From Bdellovibrio sp047344985 (GTDB taxonomy: Bacteria; Bdellovibrionota; Bdellovibrionia; Bdellovibrionales; Bdellovibrionaceae), in the NCBI RefSeq assembly GCF_047344985.1, contig NZ_CP178861.1, forward strand, positions 1,426,001-1,490,000: a stretch of 64,000 nt of DNA, in the 5' to 3' direction. Below, in pieces: positions 8,673 through 17,566 of this stretch (position 1 is its first letter; each line of letters opens with the position of its first letter). Made by a program: the position numbers and the translations under genes. The notes under the pieces were generated by a model. The model made no database searches. It was not told the DNA's origin and worked only from the letters and a program-made list of their open reading frames with translations.

Positions 8673-9453
8673 TATCGAGTCGTCCCCAAATAAATATTCT
8701 TTTAAAGGGATAAAAGAACGGTCGCTCGTCAGGAAGAATTTTAAAAAGCCGTTCGCGGAATTCATTTAAGAATTTATCATAGTCCTGTTCGGAAAGTCGG
8801 CTTTGAAAATGAGTGAGCATAGAGCCTTTCACCCATTCCACGACTTGTTCGCGCGATTCAAGCGTGTGTCCGTACACTTTCACAAAAACATTCTGTTCTT
8901 TAAATCCAAGTTTAAAGAGCAGGCGCGCATAGTCTTCCGGTGCGAGCATGACGTCAAACTTGTTATAAGTTTGTCCTTTTAGAAGATGAGACCATTCAGG
9001 TTCTTCGCTCAGGCTCTTGGCTAAAACGTGAGTGGGGTAGTCGTGGTTCATCGGCATTTGTACGGCGATCTGGCCACCGGTCTTTAGCGCACTTTTTATT
9101 TTACCAAAAATCTCAACGTGATCGCTGCACCATTGAATGGCGGCATTAGAGATCACGAGATCATAAGTGTTGTTAGGTTTCCAGTTTTCAATATTTCCCT
9201 GTACGAAAGAAAGGCCGGGTCTAGAAAACCTTTTTGCTTTTTCTAACATCGCATCAGACAACTCAAAGCCCACCGTCGCACGCGGCTTAAAGGTGTCATG
9301 CATAAGGCTGGTGAGTTCACCGGTTCCGGAGCCGAGATCAATCACATTCCCCTCAGAAAAAGGCTGTACTAAATCAAGAAGATCTAAGAAGGGTTGGGAT
9401 CTTTCATTTTTGAATTTTTCGTATTGAGAGGGATTCCAACTGTCTTTTTTCAT
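8668..9453 (-). CDS. SAM-dependent methyltransferase, trans-aconitate methyltransferase-like
   Basis: 261-residue class I methyltransferase. Motif I is VIDLGSGTGELTSL near residue 37, followed by an acidic FELS turn (motif II), VQGNIENW and DLVISNAAIQWCSDH (motif IV region). The ISNAAIQW signature and the opening WNPSQYEKFKNERSQPF are characteristic of Tam, which methylates trans-aconitate, but similar cytosolic enzymes methylate other small acids, so the substrate is only inferred. Start ATG 9453 has TAGGAGG eight bases upstream. The stop lies in the shared terminator hairpin with the RND gene. The minus-strand CHAD gene lies upstream of it, 81 bases away, and could be co-transcribed. Confidence 0.8.
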   Translation of the reverse strand: MKKDSWNPSQYEKFKNERSQPFLDLLDLVQPFSEGNVIDLGSGTGELTSLMHDTFKPRATVGFELSDAMLEKAKRFSRPGLSFVQGNIENWKPNNTYDLVISNAAIQWCSDHVEIFGKIKSALKTGGQIAVQMPMNHDYPTHVLAKSLSEEPEWSHLLKGQTYNKFDVMLAPEDYARLLFKLGFKEQNVFVKVYGHTLESREQVVEWVKGSMLTHFQSRLSEQDYDKFLNEFRERLFKILPDERPFFYPFKRIFIWGRLDK

Positions 9454-9534
9454 AGAAGCCTCCTACGTTCACAGTAGGCCTGCGGAGAACGCTTGTACAG
9501 TTAGATTCCGCTTTAACGCAGATGTTGTCGGATT

Positions 9535-10230
9535 TTAACTTGCGATAATTCTTTTATAGGAGGGCTCGGCCTTCTTGCGGAGCGCCTTTAAGTCCCTGTC
9601 CAGTTTTTTATGAGAGCCTACACTTTTTTTAAGGCTTTCAAGATCATGAGTGCGCCCCAAACTTTTTTGCAGGGCCTTGAGTGTGGGCGCTTGAATACCA
9701 AGAAATTCCAATCGATAAATCATCTTTTTTGTTTCAATGCGGATCTCATGCAAATCCTTTTTTCCCTCAGGCATTTGCTGGGGCCATTTTCTTATTCCTT
9801 TTTTTATTTGTACAACCAGATCTTTTTTGGGAAGAGAAATTCCGTGAATTTTTGCAAGAAAGCCTTCCAGATTTTTTTGAAGTTTGCCGTAAAAGGACTT
9901 GTCTAAAAATTTTTGCAGGTCTTGCAGTTCTTTTTTTAAAGATTTTTCTGAGTTCTTGTCCTTCAAATTATAAGTTTTGGTGTCTTTGAGTAAAACATCC
10001 AACTCTCGACAAGTGCCCAGTTTTTTTCCTAAAATGCGCAACTCTTTTTTAAGACCTTTAGGAATGGCGTTTTTTGAAACTCGTTCCACAATCCAAAGAG
10101 CAGCGCGGAACTTTCGGGAAAGAATTCGCAATTCATGAATGTCTTTGGACTTAGGATCTTTGGCCACTTTTTTGACTAAAACAGAAAACTCTTGAATATT
10201 CGCTCTGAGCTGACGTTCGGATTCAGTCAT
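9535..10230 (-). CDS. CHAD domain protein
   Basis: About 231-residue, very lysine-rich helical protein. It carries CHAD-domain hallmarks: conserved histidine/arginine helices IHELRILSRKFRAALWIVE near residue 35, an RELDVLL-type segment, and DLHEIRIETKKMIYRLE in the second half. CHAD domains bind inorganic polyphosphate and localise to polyP granules; some are fused to CYTH triphosphatases, which is not the case here. ATG 10230 is preferred to 10236 because AGGG then lies six bases upstream. No signal peptide. Its polyP link may be relevant to the exported Ppx/GppA-like gene at 1.4 kb, but that is inference. Confidence 0.8.
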   Translation of the reverse strand: MTESERQLRANIQEFSVLVKKVAKDPKSKDIHELRILSRKFRAALWIVERVSKNAIPKGLKKELRILGKKLGTCRELDVLLKDTKTYNLKDKNSEKSLKKELQDLQKFLDKSFYGKLQKNLEGFLAKIHGISLPKKDLVVQIKKGIRKWPQQMPEGKKDLHEIRIETKKMIYRLEFLGIQAPTLKALQKSLGRTHDLESLKKSVGSHKKLDRDLKALRKKAEPSYKRIIAS

Positions 10231-10319
10231 GGCCATCCCTGGTGATTTCTATAAATTTAAAAAATCCCAGAACCCTCGTCTAGATATGCTGCGAATTACA
10301 CAGAGCTGCTAGTTAGCAT

Positions 10320-11174
10320 TTATTCAAGATAGCGGGGTGCTTGATCGTGGAGTTCGGCAAGAACCTTTGTCATAAGACGGGAATAGTAAGGTTGCTCAAA
10401 ATAATGGAGTGTCATCGGACGCTTGTACTTGTTGTAGCCCGAAAGAATGCGTATGTGTTTGTTATCACCAATAAGGTGACGGCTCATCACGGCCCGGCCC
10501 AGTCCTAATTGGACTCCATCAATAATTCCATAAACGTCGCCCATAAAAGATCTGCGAATATTTTTCGGTGCCCGAGGTTGTTGCCTAAAGAACTCTTCAG
10601 TGGCGTTGTCCAGAGGCCCATGATCTAAATACAGGTCATGAGGTGTTTCATGCTTGGCGCTTTCGATAACGACAAACTCTTCAAAGCCAAGACGGGCTTC
10701 CGCAACACCTTTTTTATTCCATTGATAGTCCATGATAATCAAATCCGCGCGAGCAGTATTAAGAATCTCTGGAAGTTGAAACATTTCGTAAGATTGAAAA
10801 TCAATGTGCACTTTGGGATTCTTTCTTAAAAAACCAGCAAGCGCGGGAATAATCACGGATCGCAAAACGGAAGAATATCCGGCAAGACGAAAGCTTCCCG
10901 CCAGCTCTTCTTTGCTTCCTTTAAACTCTGTGAGAAGCTCTTCTTCCATCTTTTGATTGAGACTTGCAAAGCGCAACAGGCGTTCTCCAGCTTCCGTCAG
11001 TTTAAGACCTCGGGGTTCCCGAATAAAAAGCGTGACCTCGAGTTCACTTTCCAAAAGAGCAATTCTTTGCGATAACGCCGACTGAGTGAGCCCCAACTCT
11101 TTGGCGGCCTGGGTGATGTTCAGATTTGACGCTGTTTGGGTAAAGGCTTGAAGTCCTAAATTTGATATTTTCAT
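10320..11174 (-). CDS. LysR-family transcriptional regulator
   Basis: 284-residue LTTR. The N-terminal winged helix-turn-helix is clear (NITQAAKELGLTQSALSQRIALLESEL at residues 18-43, then GLKLTEAGERLL), followed by the alpha/beta periplasmic-binding-like effector domain. It is divergent from the small secreted-protein/diheme-protein operon starting at 11289, the usual layout for an LTTR and its target; activation of that operon is inferred. The opening TESTS no metabolic clue, since the effector pocket cannot be read from sequence. Confidence 0.9.
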   Translation of the reverse strand: MKISNLGLQAFTQTASNLNITQAAKELGLTQSALSQRIALLESELEVTLFIREPRGLKLTEAGERLLRFASLNQKMEEELLTEFKGSKEELAGSFRLAGYSSVLRSVIIPALAGFLRKNPKVHIDFQSYEMFQLPEILNTARADLIIMDYQWNKKGVAEARLGFEEFVVIESAKHETPHDLYLDHGPLDNATEEFFRQQPRAPKNIRRSFMGDVYGIIDGVQLGLGRAVMSRHLIGDNKHIRILSGYNKYKRPMTLHYFEQPYYSRLMTKVLAELHDQAPRYLE

Positions 11175-11179
11175 GAGTA

Positions 11180-11194
11180 ATTAAATATTCTAAT
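11180..11194. promoter_or_regulatory. Possible LysR-type binding site (ATTA-N7-TAAT)
   Basis: An AT-rich inverted repeat lies six bases upstream of the LysR start codon, in the LysR/secreted-protein divergent gap. It fits the loose T-N11-A rule. The same gap also has a direct repeat GACGTCGC at 11253-11260 and 11265-11272, just before the Shine-Dalgarno of the downstream gene. Confidence 0.3.
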
Positions 11195-11288
11195 GGATAC
11201 ATAAAAACAATGAATTTTAATTATTTCTCCTAAAGGTGTACTTAAACCCTACGACGTCGCTAATGACGTCGCAACAAGGGAGAAAGAA

Positions 11289-11669
11289 ATGAAAAAATGG
11301 ATGTTGGCCTTGGCTTTTTTATGTGGAACTTCACAGGCCTTGGCTTTTAATACGTGGGAATTAAACTGCGTCAATGACCAGAACCAATCTTTAAAAATCA
11401 TTCATGTCGATCTTTTTCAAAAGCTTGATATGGATCAAAACGTGACCGCGCAACTAATAACCGGTGAATTTGCCTCTGAGTTTAAAGGCGTAAAGAATGA
11501 TCTTGGTTATTTCTTGTCTTCGGAAGCGGGTGATCCAGTGTCTTTGCAAGTCGTAAAAGCAACGAATCACGGCGGACGATGTGGACGCTGCGGTGATGAT
11601 TGGGGTGCGAGGTATTACGCGAAACTTAAAGTGGACATTCAAGAGTATAATTTCACATGTCACGAATAA
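11289..11669 (+). CDS. Small secreted protein with CGRCGDDW motif
   Basis: 126 residues with a clear signal peptide (MKKWMLALAFLCGTSQALA, cleavage before FNTW). The mature part is a short beta-rich domain with four or five cysteines, including a CGRCGDDW loop and a final FTCHE. I do not recognise the family. AGGGAGAAAG gives a strong ribosome-binding site. The next gene, a diheme-type protein, starts inside its last codons (13-base overlap), so they are translationally coupled and probably work together in the periplasm. The CxxC is not followed by His, so it is not a heme site. Confidence 0.7.
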   Translation: MKKWMLALAFLCGTSQALAFNTWELNCVNDQNQSLKIIHVDLFQKLDMDQNVTAQLITGEFASEFKGVKNDLGYFLSSEAGDPVSLQVVKATNHGGRCGRCGDDWGARYYAKLKVDIQEYNFTCHE

Positions 11670-12415
11670 AATGCTTCTCCGCTCAATTGCTGTTTATTAC
11701 AGGCCTTCTCACTGCAGGAGGCCTGATTGCAACCGTCAATGACACGAAGCCCGTCGTTATTGAATCAGAAGAGTCCAAGACGAAAGATCTGACATCGGTC
11801 TTTAATGAAATCCGTTGGATTCCCGGTAAAGATCAAGATGTGTGGATGATGAATCAAAGTCATTTCGGCCGCCATCCCGGAGCCGACAAATGGGAGCGTC
11901 TTGCGATTGTGATCGATAAAACTCAAAAGCCGATGGTGGCAAGATACTATCAACTAGAGCCGGGTGCCTTGGTTTGGGAAAAGGATCTCCCTCAAAAAAG
12001 AGTGGAATATCGCGCAAGCTGTTTTATCTGTCACAACAACGGACCTAGGGCTTTACGACCTTTAAGTGAAAGCGCCGAGGCGTCGTTAAAGTGGCCGGAC
12101 AGATTAAAAATTCAGTTGTGGAATTTACGTATAAAAACTTACGGACGGATTCGCTATTCACCTGAACATGATCAGGAGGATTCGAGCCTGCGGGTACCGT
12201 TTGGGTATCACACCAAAGAGGACCGTGACGAGCTTAAAGTTAAGACGTGCATCTACTGCCACAATGAAAGCGGGTTTCTGGCGCGTGGATTTTTGCAGCG
12301 TCAACAGACAGGGACCATTGCCTCTTTAGTCCAAAGAGGCGAAATGCCGCCTCCGGGATTTTCCTTGTCAGAAAAGGAAAAATACGAACTGCAAGATTTC
12401 TTGCGAGGATTTTAG
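11657..12415 (+). CDS. Membrane-anchored diheme c-type cytochrome-like protein
   Basis: 252 residues. An N-terminal hydrophobic stretch (LLFITGLLTAGGLIATV) acts as signal peptide or anchor. Two CxxCH heme c attachment motifs are visible: CFICH at about residue 121 and CIYCH at about 197, the latter followed by the conserved MPPPGF segment that could supply an axial methionine. This predicts a periplasmic diheme protein, but the fold between motifs is not one I can name. It overlaps the upstream small secreted gene by 13 bases. Its stop overlaps the stop of the convergent M15-like gene. A role in electron transfer is inferred from the motifs only. Confidence 0.7.
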   Translation: MSRIKCFSAQLLFITGLLTAGGLIATVNDTKPVVIESEESKTKDLTSVFNEIRWIPGKDQDVWMMNQSHFGRHPGADKWERLAIVIDKTQKPMVARYYQLEPGALVWEKDLPQKRVEYRASCFICHNNGPRALRPLSESAEASLKWPDRLKIQLWNLRIKTYGRIRYSPEHDQEDSSLRVPFGYHTKEDRDELKVKTCIYCHNESGFLARGFLQRQQTGTIASLVQRGEMPPPGFSLSEKEKYELQDFLRGF

Positions 12416-13281
12416 TTCTTGCAATTGTAAGTCGTTCCTAAATGCAAGTGTTTGCGGTGATCTTTGTTCGTCCAGTTGATGGTGGTCGCCGCCACCGTAT
12501 TACCGCAGTGTCTTTTCACAGCCGCTTCCCAGCCAGCCATGAGCTTAAGGAAAAATGCACGCTCTGAAGATTTCTCGGAAGCCACGGCTTTTGAGTATTG
12601 ATAGCTTTTGCCGTCAACAATCACTTCGGCCACGTCGATGGCGCGACCTGTGTTATGCAGACTTTTTTTAGCCTGGTGACGGGCATCTCCCATAATACCT
12701 TTGTGAACCAGAATAACTTTGCTTCCGCCAACAATGCCTAAAAGATCTTTTTGCATCACGTTCATAAGGCTTGGGTGAATCGGACGGGCAGAGCATTTTC
12801 CACCGACGACATAACGTCCAATAATACTTCCTTTGCACTCGTTCCACACTGTCAAAGTGGAAAGAGAAATGCCGCCTCCACCATTTTTAGCTGCGAGCCG
12901 CAGGTAATCAGAAGGGAAGTAATAGTTGGGAATAAGGACATAGGCCGCTGTTTCTAGGTTCTCCGCCAAAGCTCCGTCTGCCGTCATAAAATCGATATCT
13001 GGATTTTCTTGATCGACAGTGATGATCTCATCGGTTTCAGGGTTTCTAAGAGTGATTCTTTTCAGTGGCAATGTTCCCGGAACAATGCGCGCTTGAATGT
13101 ATTCAGCCTGAGGAGTGATATCTTCAGGAAGAGTGTCATTTTCAATAGATGCGTTTACACAGCCTTCACCGATACATAGAGTTTGGTAGCCCAAAGACTC
13201 ATCGTCGTGGCTATGCCCCAAGCTTGCGACAGCATTTTTTGTTAAAACCAAGGCAAAGAAGAAAACGATCACTCGTTTCAT
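12412..13281 (-). CDS. Secreted M15/extensin-like metallopeptidase-type protein
   Basis: 289 residues with a signal peptide (RVIVFFFALVLTKNAVA). The C-terminal half has a peptidoglycan-peptidase zinc signature: SLHNTGRAIDVAEV near residue 211, matching the HxxGxAxDV ligands of M15 (VanY/DacB) and extensin-like proteins, and DHRKHLHLG near residue 275 for the third ligand. The N-terminal half is an unassigned beta-rich domain. Such enzymes cleave D-Ala-containing cross-links; in a predator this could serve prey or self wall remodelling, which is inference. Start 13281 has TAGGAGG eight bases upstream. Catalytic acid assignment is uncertain, so it may be a binding protein. Confidence 0.6.
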   Translation of the reverse strand: MKRVIVFFFALVLTKNAVASLGHSHDDESLGYQTLCIGEGCVNASIENDTLPEDITPQAEYIQARIVPGTLPLKRITLRNPETDEIITVDQENPDIDFMTADGALAENLETAAYVLIPNYYFPSDYLRLAAKNGGGGISLSTLTVWNECKGSIIGRYVVGGKCSARPIHPSLMNVMQKDLLGIVGGSKVILVHKGIMGDARHQAKKSLHNTGRAIDVAEVIVDGKSYQYSKAVASEKSSERAFFLKLMAGWEAAVKRHCGNTVAATTINWTNKDHRKHLHLGTTYNCKN

Positions 13282-13526
13282 GAGGCAGACCTCCTACGTT
13301 CCCGAAATTCACGAAAGGGTCCTGTTGCGAGATTTATTCCAGCCCAAGCCCCGTTAAAGACGTTCTGAGAGAGAAAAATCGTCTAGGTTTTTGCTTTGGT
13401 GGCAGAATTCGCGCTTAAGGTCCCTAGGAGAACCTCCGTAATCCATGAAAGTTATGGAAACAGGTTCGGAACTAGAGCGTACAAAGTTGGTTGTTTGTAG
13501 GAAAGGCTTCCTCTACCATTAAAGGC

Positions 13527-14336
13527 ATGTACGAAACAAAGAGCTTTTACGAATACGATGATTACAGAACTTTGCTAAAAGAAAAGTTTGAGTATTTAAA
13601 ATCAACGACAAAAAAACTTTCTTTAGAGTATCTGGCAAAAAAAATCGGAATCTCTAAATCATTTTTAAAAATGGTTTTGGATGGGGATCGCCATATTTCT
13701 CTCGATAAGCTGGCGGCCGTGGCAGAGACTTTTGAGATGAAGCGTGATGAAAAGAATTATTTTATTTTTCTCGCGTGTCGAAACTCCGTGGACGACAAAG
13801 AAATGGGAACTTTTTTTGATGGTATCCTAAAAACTCTTGCGACCCGCAAAGGTTCTTATTTTCCAAATGTCGAGGAACTTCGCGTGAACAACGCGATTTT
13901 TAATAGTTCTCTCAGCATGACGATGCAGAACATGCGTCAATTGGAGGGATATCAGGAAGATCCGGCTTGGATCAAAAAATATCTTAAAGACCCAAAGGTG
14001 ACCCTTAAGGATATTGAGCAGGTTTTAGAAACCTTTAAAAAAAACGATATTGCGCCTGGATCTGTGGATGCCGTTCTTTCTCCGACGGATGACTTTACCG
14101 TTGCCCGGGTGGGATTAAGACTTGCGGCTGACGTCGTTGCGGATCCACATAAATTTAAGCCCATGAAATATTATATGTGCGCGTACAGGTTTGATGAAGA
14201 AAAACAAAAGAAAGCTTTTCAACTTTTCACGGAATTTCATGAGAAACTTCGTCAGATGAATGACGAATGTAAGAAAGCGACGATGGTCGTCTTTGTCTCT
14301 GACAATATTTTCACCGTAGCGGATACGGAGCCTTAA
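13527..14336 (+). CDS. TIGR02147 family regulator-like protein
   Basis: About 269 residues. The opening SFYEYDDYRTLLKEKFEYL and a helix-turn-helix (SLEYLAKKIGISKSFLKMVLDGDRHISLDKL, about residues 30-60) followed by an all-helical C-terminal region match the TIGR02147/DUF4423 family, abundant in Bdellovibrio and Fibrobacter. These are presumed transcription factors of unknown targets. The start is placed at ATG 13527, where homologues begin; an upstream in-frame TTG at 13491 is less likely. Only two bases separate it from the SDR gene, so they form an operon. The preceding 245 bases hold the LysR-independent control region; I see only a weak hairpin TCCAT/ATGGA at 13442-13458. Confidence 0.75.
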   Translation: MYETKSFYEYDDYRTLLKEKFEYLKSTTKKLSLEYLAKKIGISKSFLKMVLDGDRHISLDKLAAVAETFEMKRDEKNYFIFLACRNSVDDKEMGTFFDGILKTLATRKGSYFPNVEELRVNNAIFNSSLSMTMQNMRQLEGYQEDPAWIKKYLKDPKVTLKDIEQVLETFKKNDIAPGSVDAVLSPTDDFTVARVGLRLAADVVADPHKFKPMKYYMCAYRFDEEKQKKAFQLFTEFHEKLRQMNDECKKATMVVFVSDNIFTVADTEP

Positions 14337-14338
14337 TT

Positions 14339-15251
14339 ATGAAAAAGCCTCTTTCTGGAAAAATTGCATTGGTTGCGGGGGCAACACGAGGCGCAGGAAG
14401 GGGTATCGCCAATCAGCTGGGCGCTGCGGGAGCCACCGTTTATTGCACAGGTCGCTCAACACGCACCTCTCGTTCGGAAATGAATCGTCCAGAAACTATC
14501 GAAGAAACGGCGGAGCTTGTGACTCAAGCAGGTGGACAAGGGATAGCTGTGAAAGTGGATCACCTTATTCCCGAAGAAGTGAAAGCACTTGTTCAACGTA
14601 TAGAAAAAGAACAGGGCGCTTTGCATATTCTTGTGAATGACATCTGGGGCGCCACAAAAATGGAGTGGGGAAAAACTGTTTGGGAGTCCGATCTGGATTA
14701 TGGACTTCGCACTTTGCGTTTAGCCATTGATACACACGCCATCACCAGTCATTTCGCTTTGCCACTGATGATTAAAAATCCAGGAGCCCTTGTTGTTGAA
14801 ATCACCGACGGCACTAAAGAGTATAACGACGAAAATTATCGCGTTTCTTTTTTCTATGATCTCGCGAAAGCCGCTAATTTGCGCATGGGATTTTCTTTAG
14901 GTCATGAATTGAAAAAATATGGGGGAACTGCGGTTGTTCTTTCACCGGGATGGTTAAGATCTGAAGAGATGTTAGAGATTTATCAGGTGAAGGAGTCAAA
15001 CTGGAGAGACGCCACAAAAAAAACAACCTCACTTCGCGATTTCCGAATCTCCTCACTATGTGGGCCGCGCGGTTGTGGCATTGGCCCAAGATCCGCAAGT
15101 TGCCCGCTGGAATGGCCAAAGTCTTTCTTGCGGACAACTAGCCAAAGTCTATGGTTTTACCGATCTTGATGGCAGCCAACCGGATGCCTGGAAATATATT
15201 GTCGAAGTCCAAGAGGCGGGGAAACCCGCAGATACAACGGGCTATCGTTAA
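14339..15251 (+). pseudogene. Short-chain dehydrogenase/reductase, frameshifted in an A8 tract
   Basis: SDR with the Rossmann motif GATRGAGRGIA at residue 14 and catalytic YDLAK (Tyr-x3-Lys) near residue 177. The frame is intact to 15016-15023, a run of eight A. After it the zero frame yields an unrelated Cys/Arg-rich tail ending at 15169. The frame shifted by one base encodes the expected SDR C-terminus (PHFAISESPHYVGRAV through DTTGYR) and ends at 15251. Removing one A gives a continuous protein of about 303 residues. Options are a recent inactivating mutation, a sequencing or assembly error in a homopolymer, or transcriptional slippage on A8 restoring the frame. The stop overlaps that of the convergent PBP1C gene. 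Confidence 0.85.
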
Positions 15252-17392
15252 TCCTCAGCTCCACGAATCGTGAAAAGGACTTTGCCTAGGATTTTACCGT
15301 TGTTGGCGATAACAAGTTCGTGGCGACCGGTTTCGGGCTGAGGAATTTTAAAAGGACTGATGGCCTCTCCTAAGTTTTTTCCATCCCAAAGCAGTTGGCT
15401 TTTTGACGGCACATCACCTTTAAAGCGAATGAAGAGAGCTACATGTTCCTGATCGATGTGAGGATCTTTAACTAAGACAGATCCTTCGGCGGGGAAAATA
15501 AATTGCACGCGCTTTTGCAGAGCGGTCTCAATCACGTTTTGCTGAGGTTCTGTGCCTTGAATAAAATATTCCTTGTGAGGATGAAGCGCCCACTCGTGTC
15601 GCACTTCTTTTTCAACAACGTGAGCGGGAGGGGCCGGAGCGGAACTTCGTTTGTCTCTGTGAAGTTCACTCATGATTTCATACCAGGACGGTCCCACTCC
15701 GGAAACGCCACTGACTTTGTTCATCGCTTCCGCATTAAAATTTCCGGCCCAAACACCGACGGTATAATGCTCGCTATAACCAAGGCACCAGTTGTCGCGG
15801 TAGTCTTTGCTTGTTCCTGTTTTCACCGCGGTCCAAAAAGGAGTTTCCAAAGGATTGTCCCAACCAAAACCAATGGAGCGAGCATCGGGATCGGATAAAA
15901 TAGAACCAATGATGTAAGCGGCTTCCGGCGAAAGAATCCGTTGTGCCGTAGAAGCCTTTTTCGAATCGGCTTCGGTAAATCTTAAAGGAGACCAGACTCC
16001 GCCATTTGCAAGCATACGATAAGCATTGGCCAGTTCATCAAGACGCACTTCCACGGCACCCAAGGCCATCGAAACACCGTAATAGTCAGGCTCTTGTAAA
16101 TTCGAAAATTGCAGGGACTGCAAAGTGCTGTAAGTTTCGTGAAGCCCTAAGATTGTCACGGCTTTCACTGCCGGCACATTCAAAGAAGACGCCAAGGCTT
16201 CACGCACGGCCACCGGCCCATAAAAATGTTTGTCGTAATTAGAAGGACGGTAAACATCACCACCCCAGGAAATTGCCGTGGGATCGTCCAACAAAATAGA
16301 AGCCGCCGTCAGCGTTTTTGTTTCAATCGCTTTTCCATAGATAAAAGGTTTTAAGCTAGATCCCGCTTGACGGTACGACATCACACCATCGACATACGGG
16401 TTTTCAGAAGAAGACACTGTTCCGACATAGGCCAAAACATTCCCTGTATGATTGTCGATAACAATTGCCGCCGTGTCGCGCACGTTGGAGTTTTTCAATC
16501 GATAAATATTTTTTTCTAAGATCGCCGTGACTTTTCTTTGCAGGTCTCCATCAAGAGTGGACGTCAAAAATGTGTCATTTGAATTTTTAAACAGGCGACG
16601 AGCCAGGTGAGGAGCCAAGGAGGGACTTGCTGGCATAGACGGAGGATTTTTAAAGAACTGATCCACGGAGGCAAGAATGTTTAAACAAGAGGAGCCTTTG
16701 TGAAAAGCACTTCTTTGATACAGAGCACAGACTTTGTTTTTTAAATGGTCCGCGCGTTGATTCGGAGAAGAAATCAAGGAAGCAATCATAAAAGACTCCG
16801 CCGGATCGAGGGCCAACGGATCTTTATTCAAATAAGCGGCGCTAAATGCGGGAACACCCTGAAATTCTCCGCGGAGATGAATAAGGTTGAAGTAGGCTTC
16901 AAGAATTTCATCCTTACTCCATTTAAGTTCAATAAAAAAAGCGCGAGCTATTTGCAGGAGCTTGTGAGAAATCGAACCTTTTTTAATCGAATGATTATTA
17001 AGCAAAACATCTTCTTGAATTAAATCACTGAGCTGCATGGTGATGGTGCTGGCACCTTGTAAACGGGAGCCTTTAAGATTTGCTAATAGAGCTCGTGCGA
17101 ATCCCAGTGGATCAAAGCCCAAGTGATATGGAAATCTTTGATCCTCTGCCAAAATCACGGCGTGTTGCAGACTTTGCGGAAATCTTTTAAGAGGCTGCCA
17201 CGCCCATCGGCGCTTTTTAAAATCCGTGCGCAGCGTTTGCAAGGACTCGCCGGTTGAAGAAAGTAAAACACGATCTGAACCCAAAGACATTTTCATCACG
17301 TCGTTTTTGCTCGGCGTACGAAACCACGTGAACGTGACGAAAATGCAAGATCCAAGAATGAATGAGAGAAGTCTCTTTGTGTTCTTCTGCAT
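15248..17392 (-). CDS. pbpC: Penicillin-binding protein 1C (bifunctional class A PBP)
   Basis: 714 residues: N-terminal membrane anchor (LLSFILGSCIFVTFTWF), glycosyltransferase GT51 domain with the catalytic AEDQRFPYHLGFD motif near residue 84 and QGASTITMQ, then the transpeptidase domain with SSLK (SxxK) near residue 376, SLN (SxN), and KTGTS near residue 546, and a C-terminal BiPBP_C domain of about 90 residues typical of PBP1C. It polymerises and cross-links peptidoglycan in the periplasm. It is divergent from the giant alpha-2-macroglobulin gene, a pairing known from E. coli pbpC-yfhM. Start codon context is weak (no clear Shine-Dalgarno). Confidence 0.93.
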   Translation of the reverse strand: MQKNTKRLLSFILGSCIFVTFTWFRTPSKNDVMKMSLGSDRVLLSSTGESLQTLRTDFKKRRWAWQPLKRFPQSLQHAVILAEDQRFPYHLGFDPLGFARALLANLKGSRLQGASTITMQLSDLIQEDVLLNNHSIKKGSISHKLLQIARAFFIELKWSKDEILEAYFNLIHLRGEFQGVPAFSAAYLNKDPLALDPAESFMIASLISSPNQRADHLKNKVCALYQRSAFHKGSSCLNILASVDQFFKNPPSMPASPSLAPHLARRLFKNSNDTFLTSTLDGDLQRKVTAILEKNIYRLKNSNVRDTAAIVIDNHTGNVLAYVGTVSSSENPYVDGVMSYRQAGSSLKPFIYGKAIETKTLTAASILLDDPTAISWGGDVYRPSNYDKHFYGPVAVREALASSLNVPAVKAVTILGLHETYSTLQSLQFSNLQEPDYYGVSMALGAVEVRLDELANAYRMLANGGVWSPLRFTEADSKKASTAQRILSPEAAYIIGSILSDPDARSIGFGWDNPLETPFWTAVKTGTSKDYRDNWCLGYSEHYTVGVWAGNFNAEAMNKVSGVSGVGPSWYEIMSELHRDKRSSAPAPPAHVVEKEVRHEWALHPHKEYFIQGTEPQQNVIETALQKRVQFIFPAEGSVLVKDPHIDQEHVALFIRFKGDVPSKSQLLWDGKNLGEAISPFKIPQPETGRHELVIANNGKILGKVLFTIRGAED

Positions 17393-17462
17393 AGGTGGCG
17401 CAACTTAACTCAATTCAAAAAAATTGCTAGAGATTTCGAGTGTTATGCAGATGCGTGAAAAA

Positions 17463-17490
17463 TTTTTGCCGCACTTTGCGGGAATATAAT
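17463..17490 (+). promoter_or_regulatory. Predicted promoter for alpha-2-macroglobulin operon
   Basis: A consensus TATAAT at 17485-17490 lies 77 bases upstream of the A2M start. The best -35 is TTTTTG at 17463-17468 with a 16-base spacer, which is poor, so the -10 dominates the call. The gap to the divergent pbpC start is only 174 bases. Confidence 0.45.
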
Positions 17491-17566
17491 CCTCCGATCT
17501 ATTGATGAAGGCCTGCTCGCTTGTTACAACGCCGAAGAATCGAAATAAAAAAAGAGCGAGGAAACT

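Noticed and set aside
11223..11272. Direct repeat GACGTCGC as a CRISPR-like or integrase site
   Set aside because: Only two short copies, no spacers or flanking gene; noted as possible operator only.
15016..15023. Programmed ribosomal frameshift in the SDR gene
   Set aside because: A +1-type shift on A8 lacks a known slippery-stimulator layout; a mutation, assembly error or transcriptional slippage is simpler.
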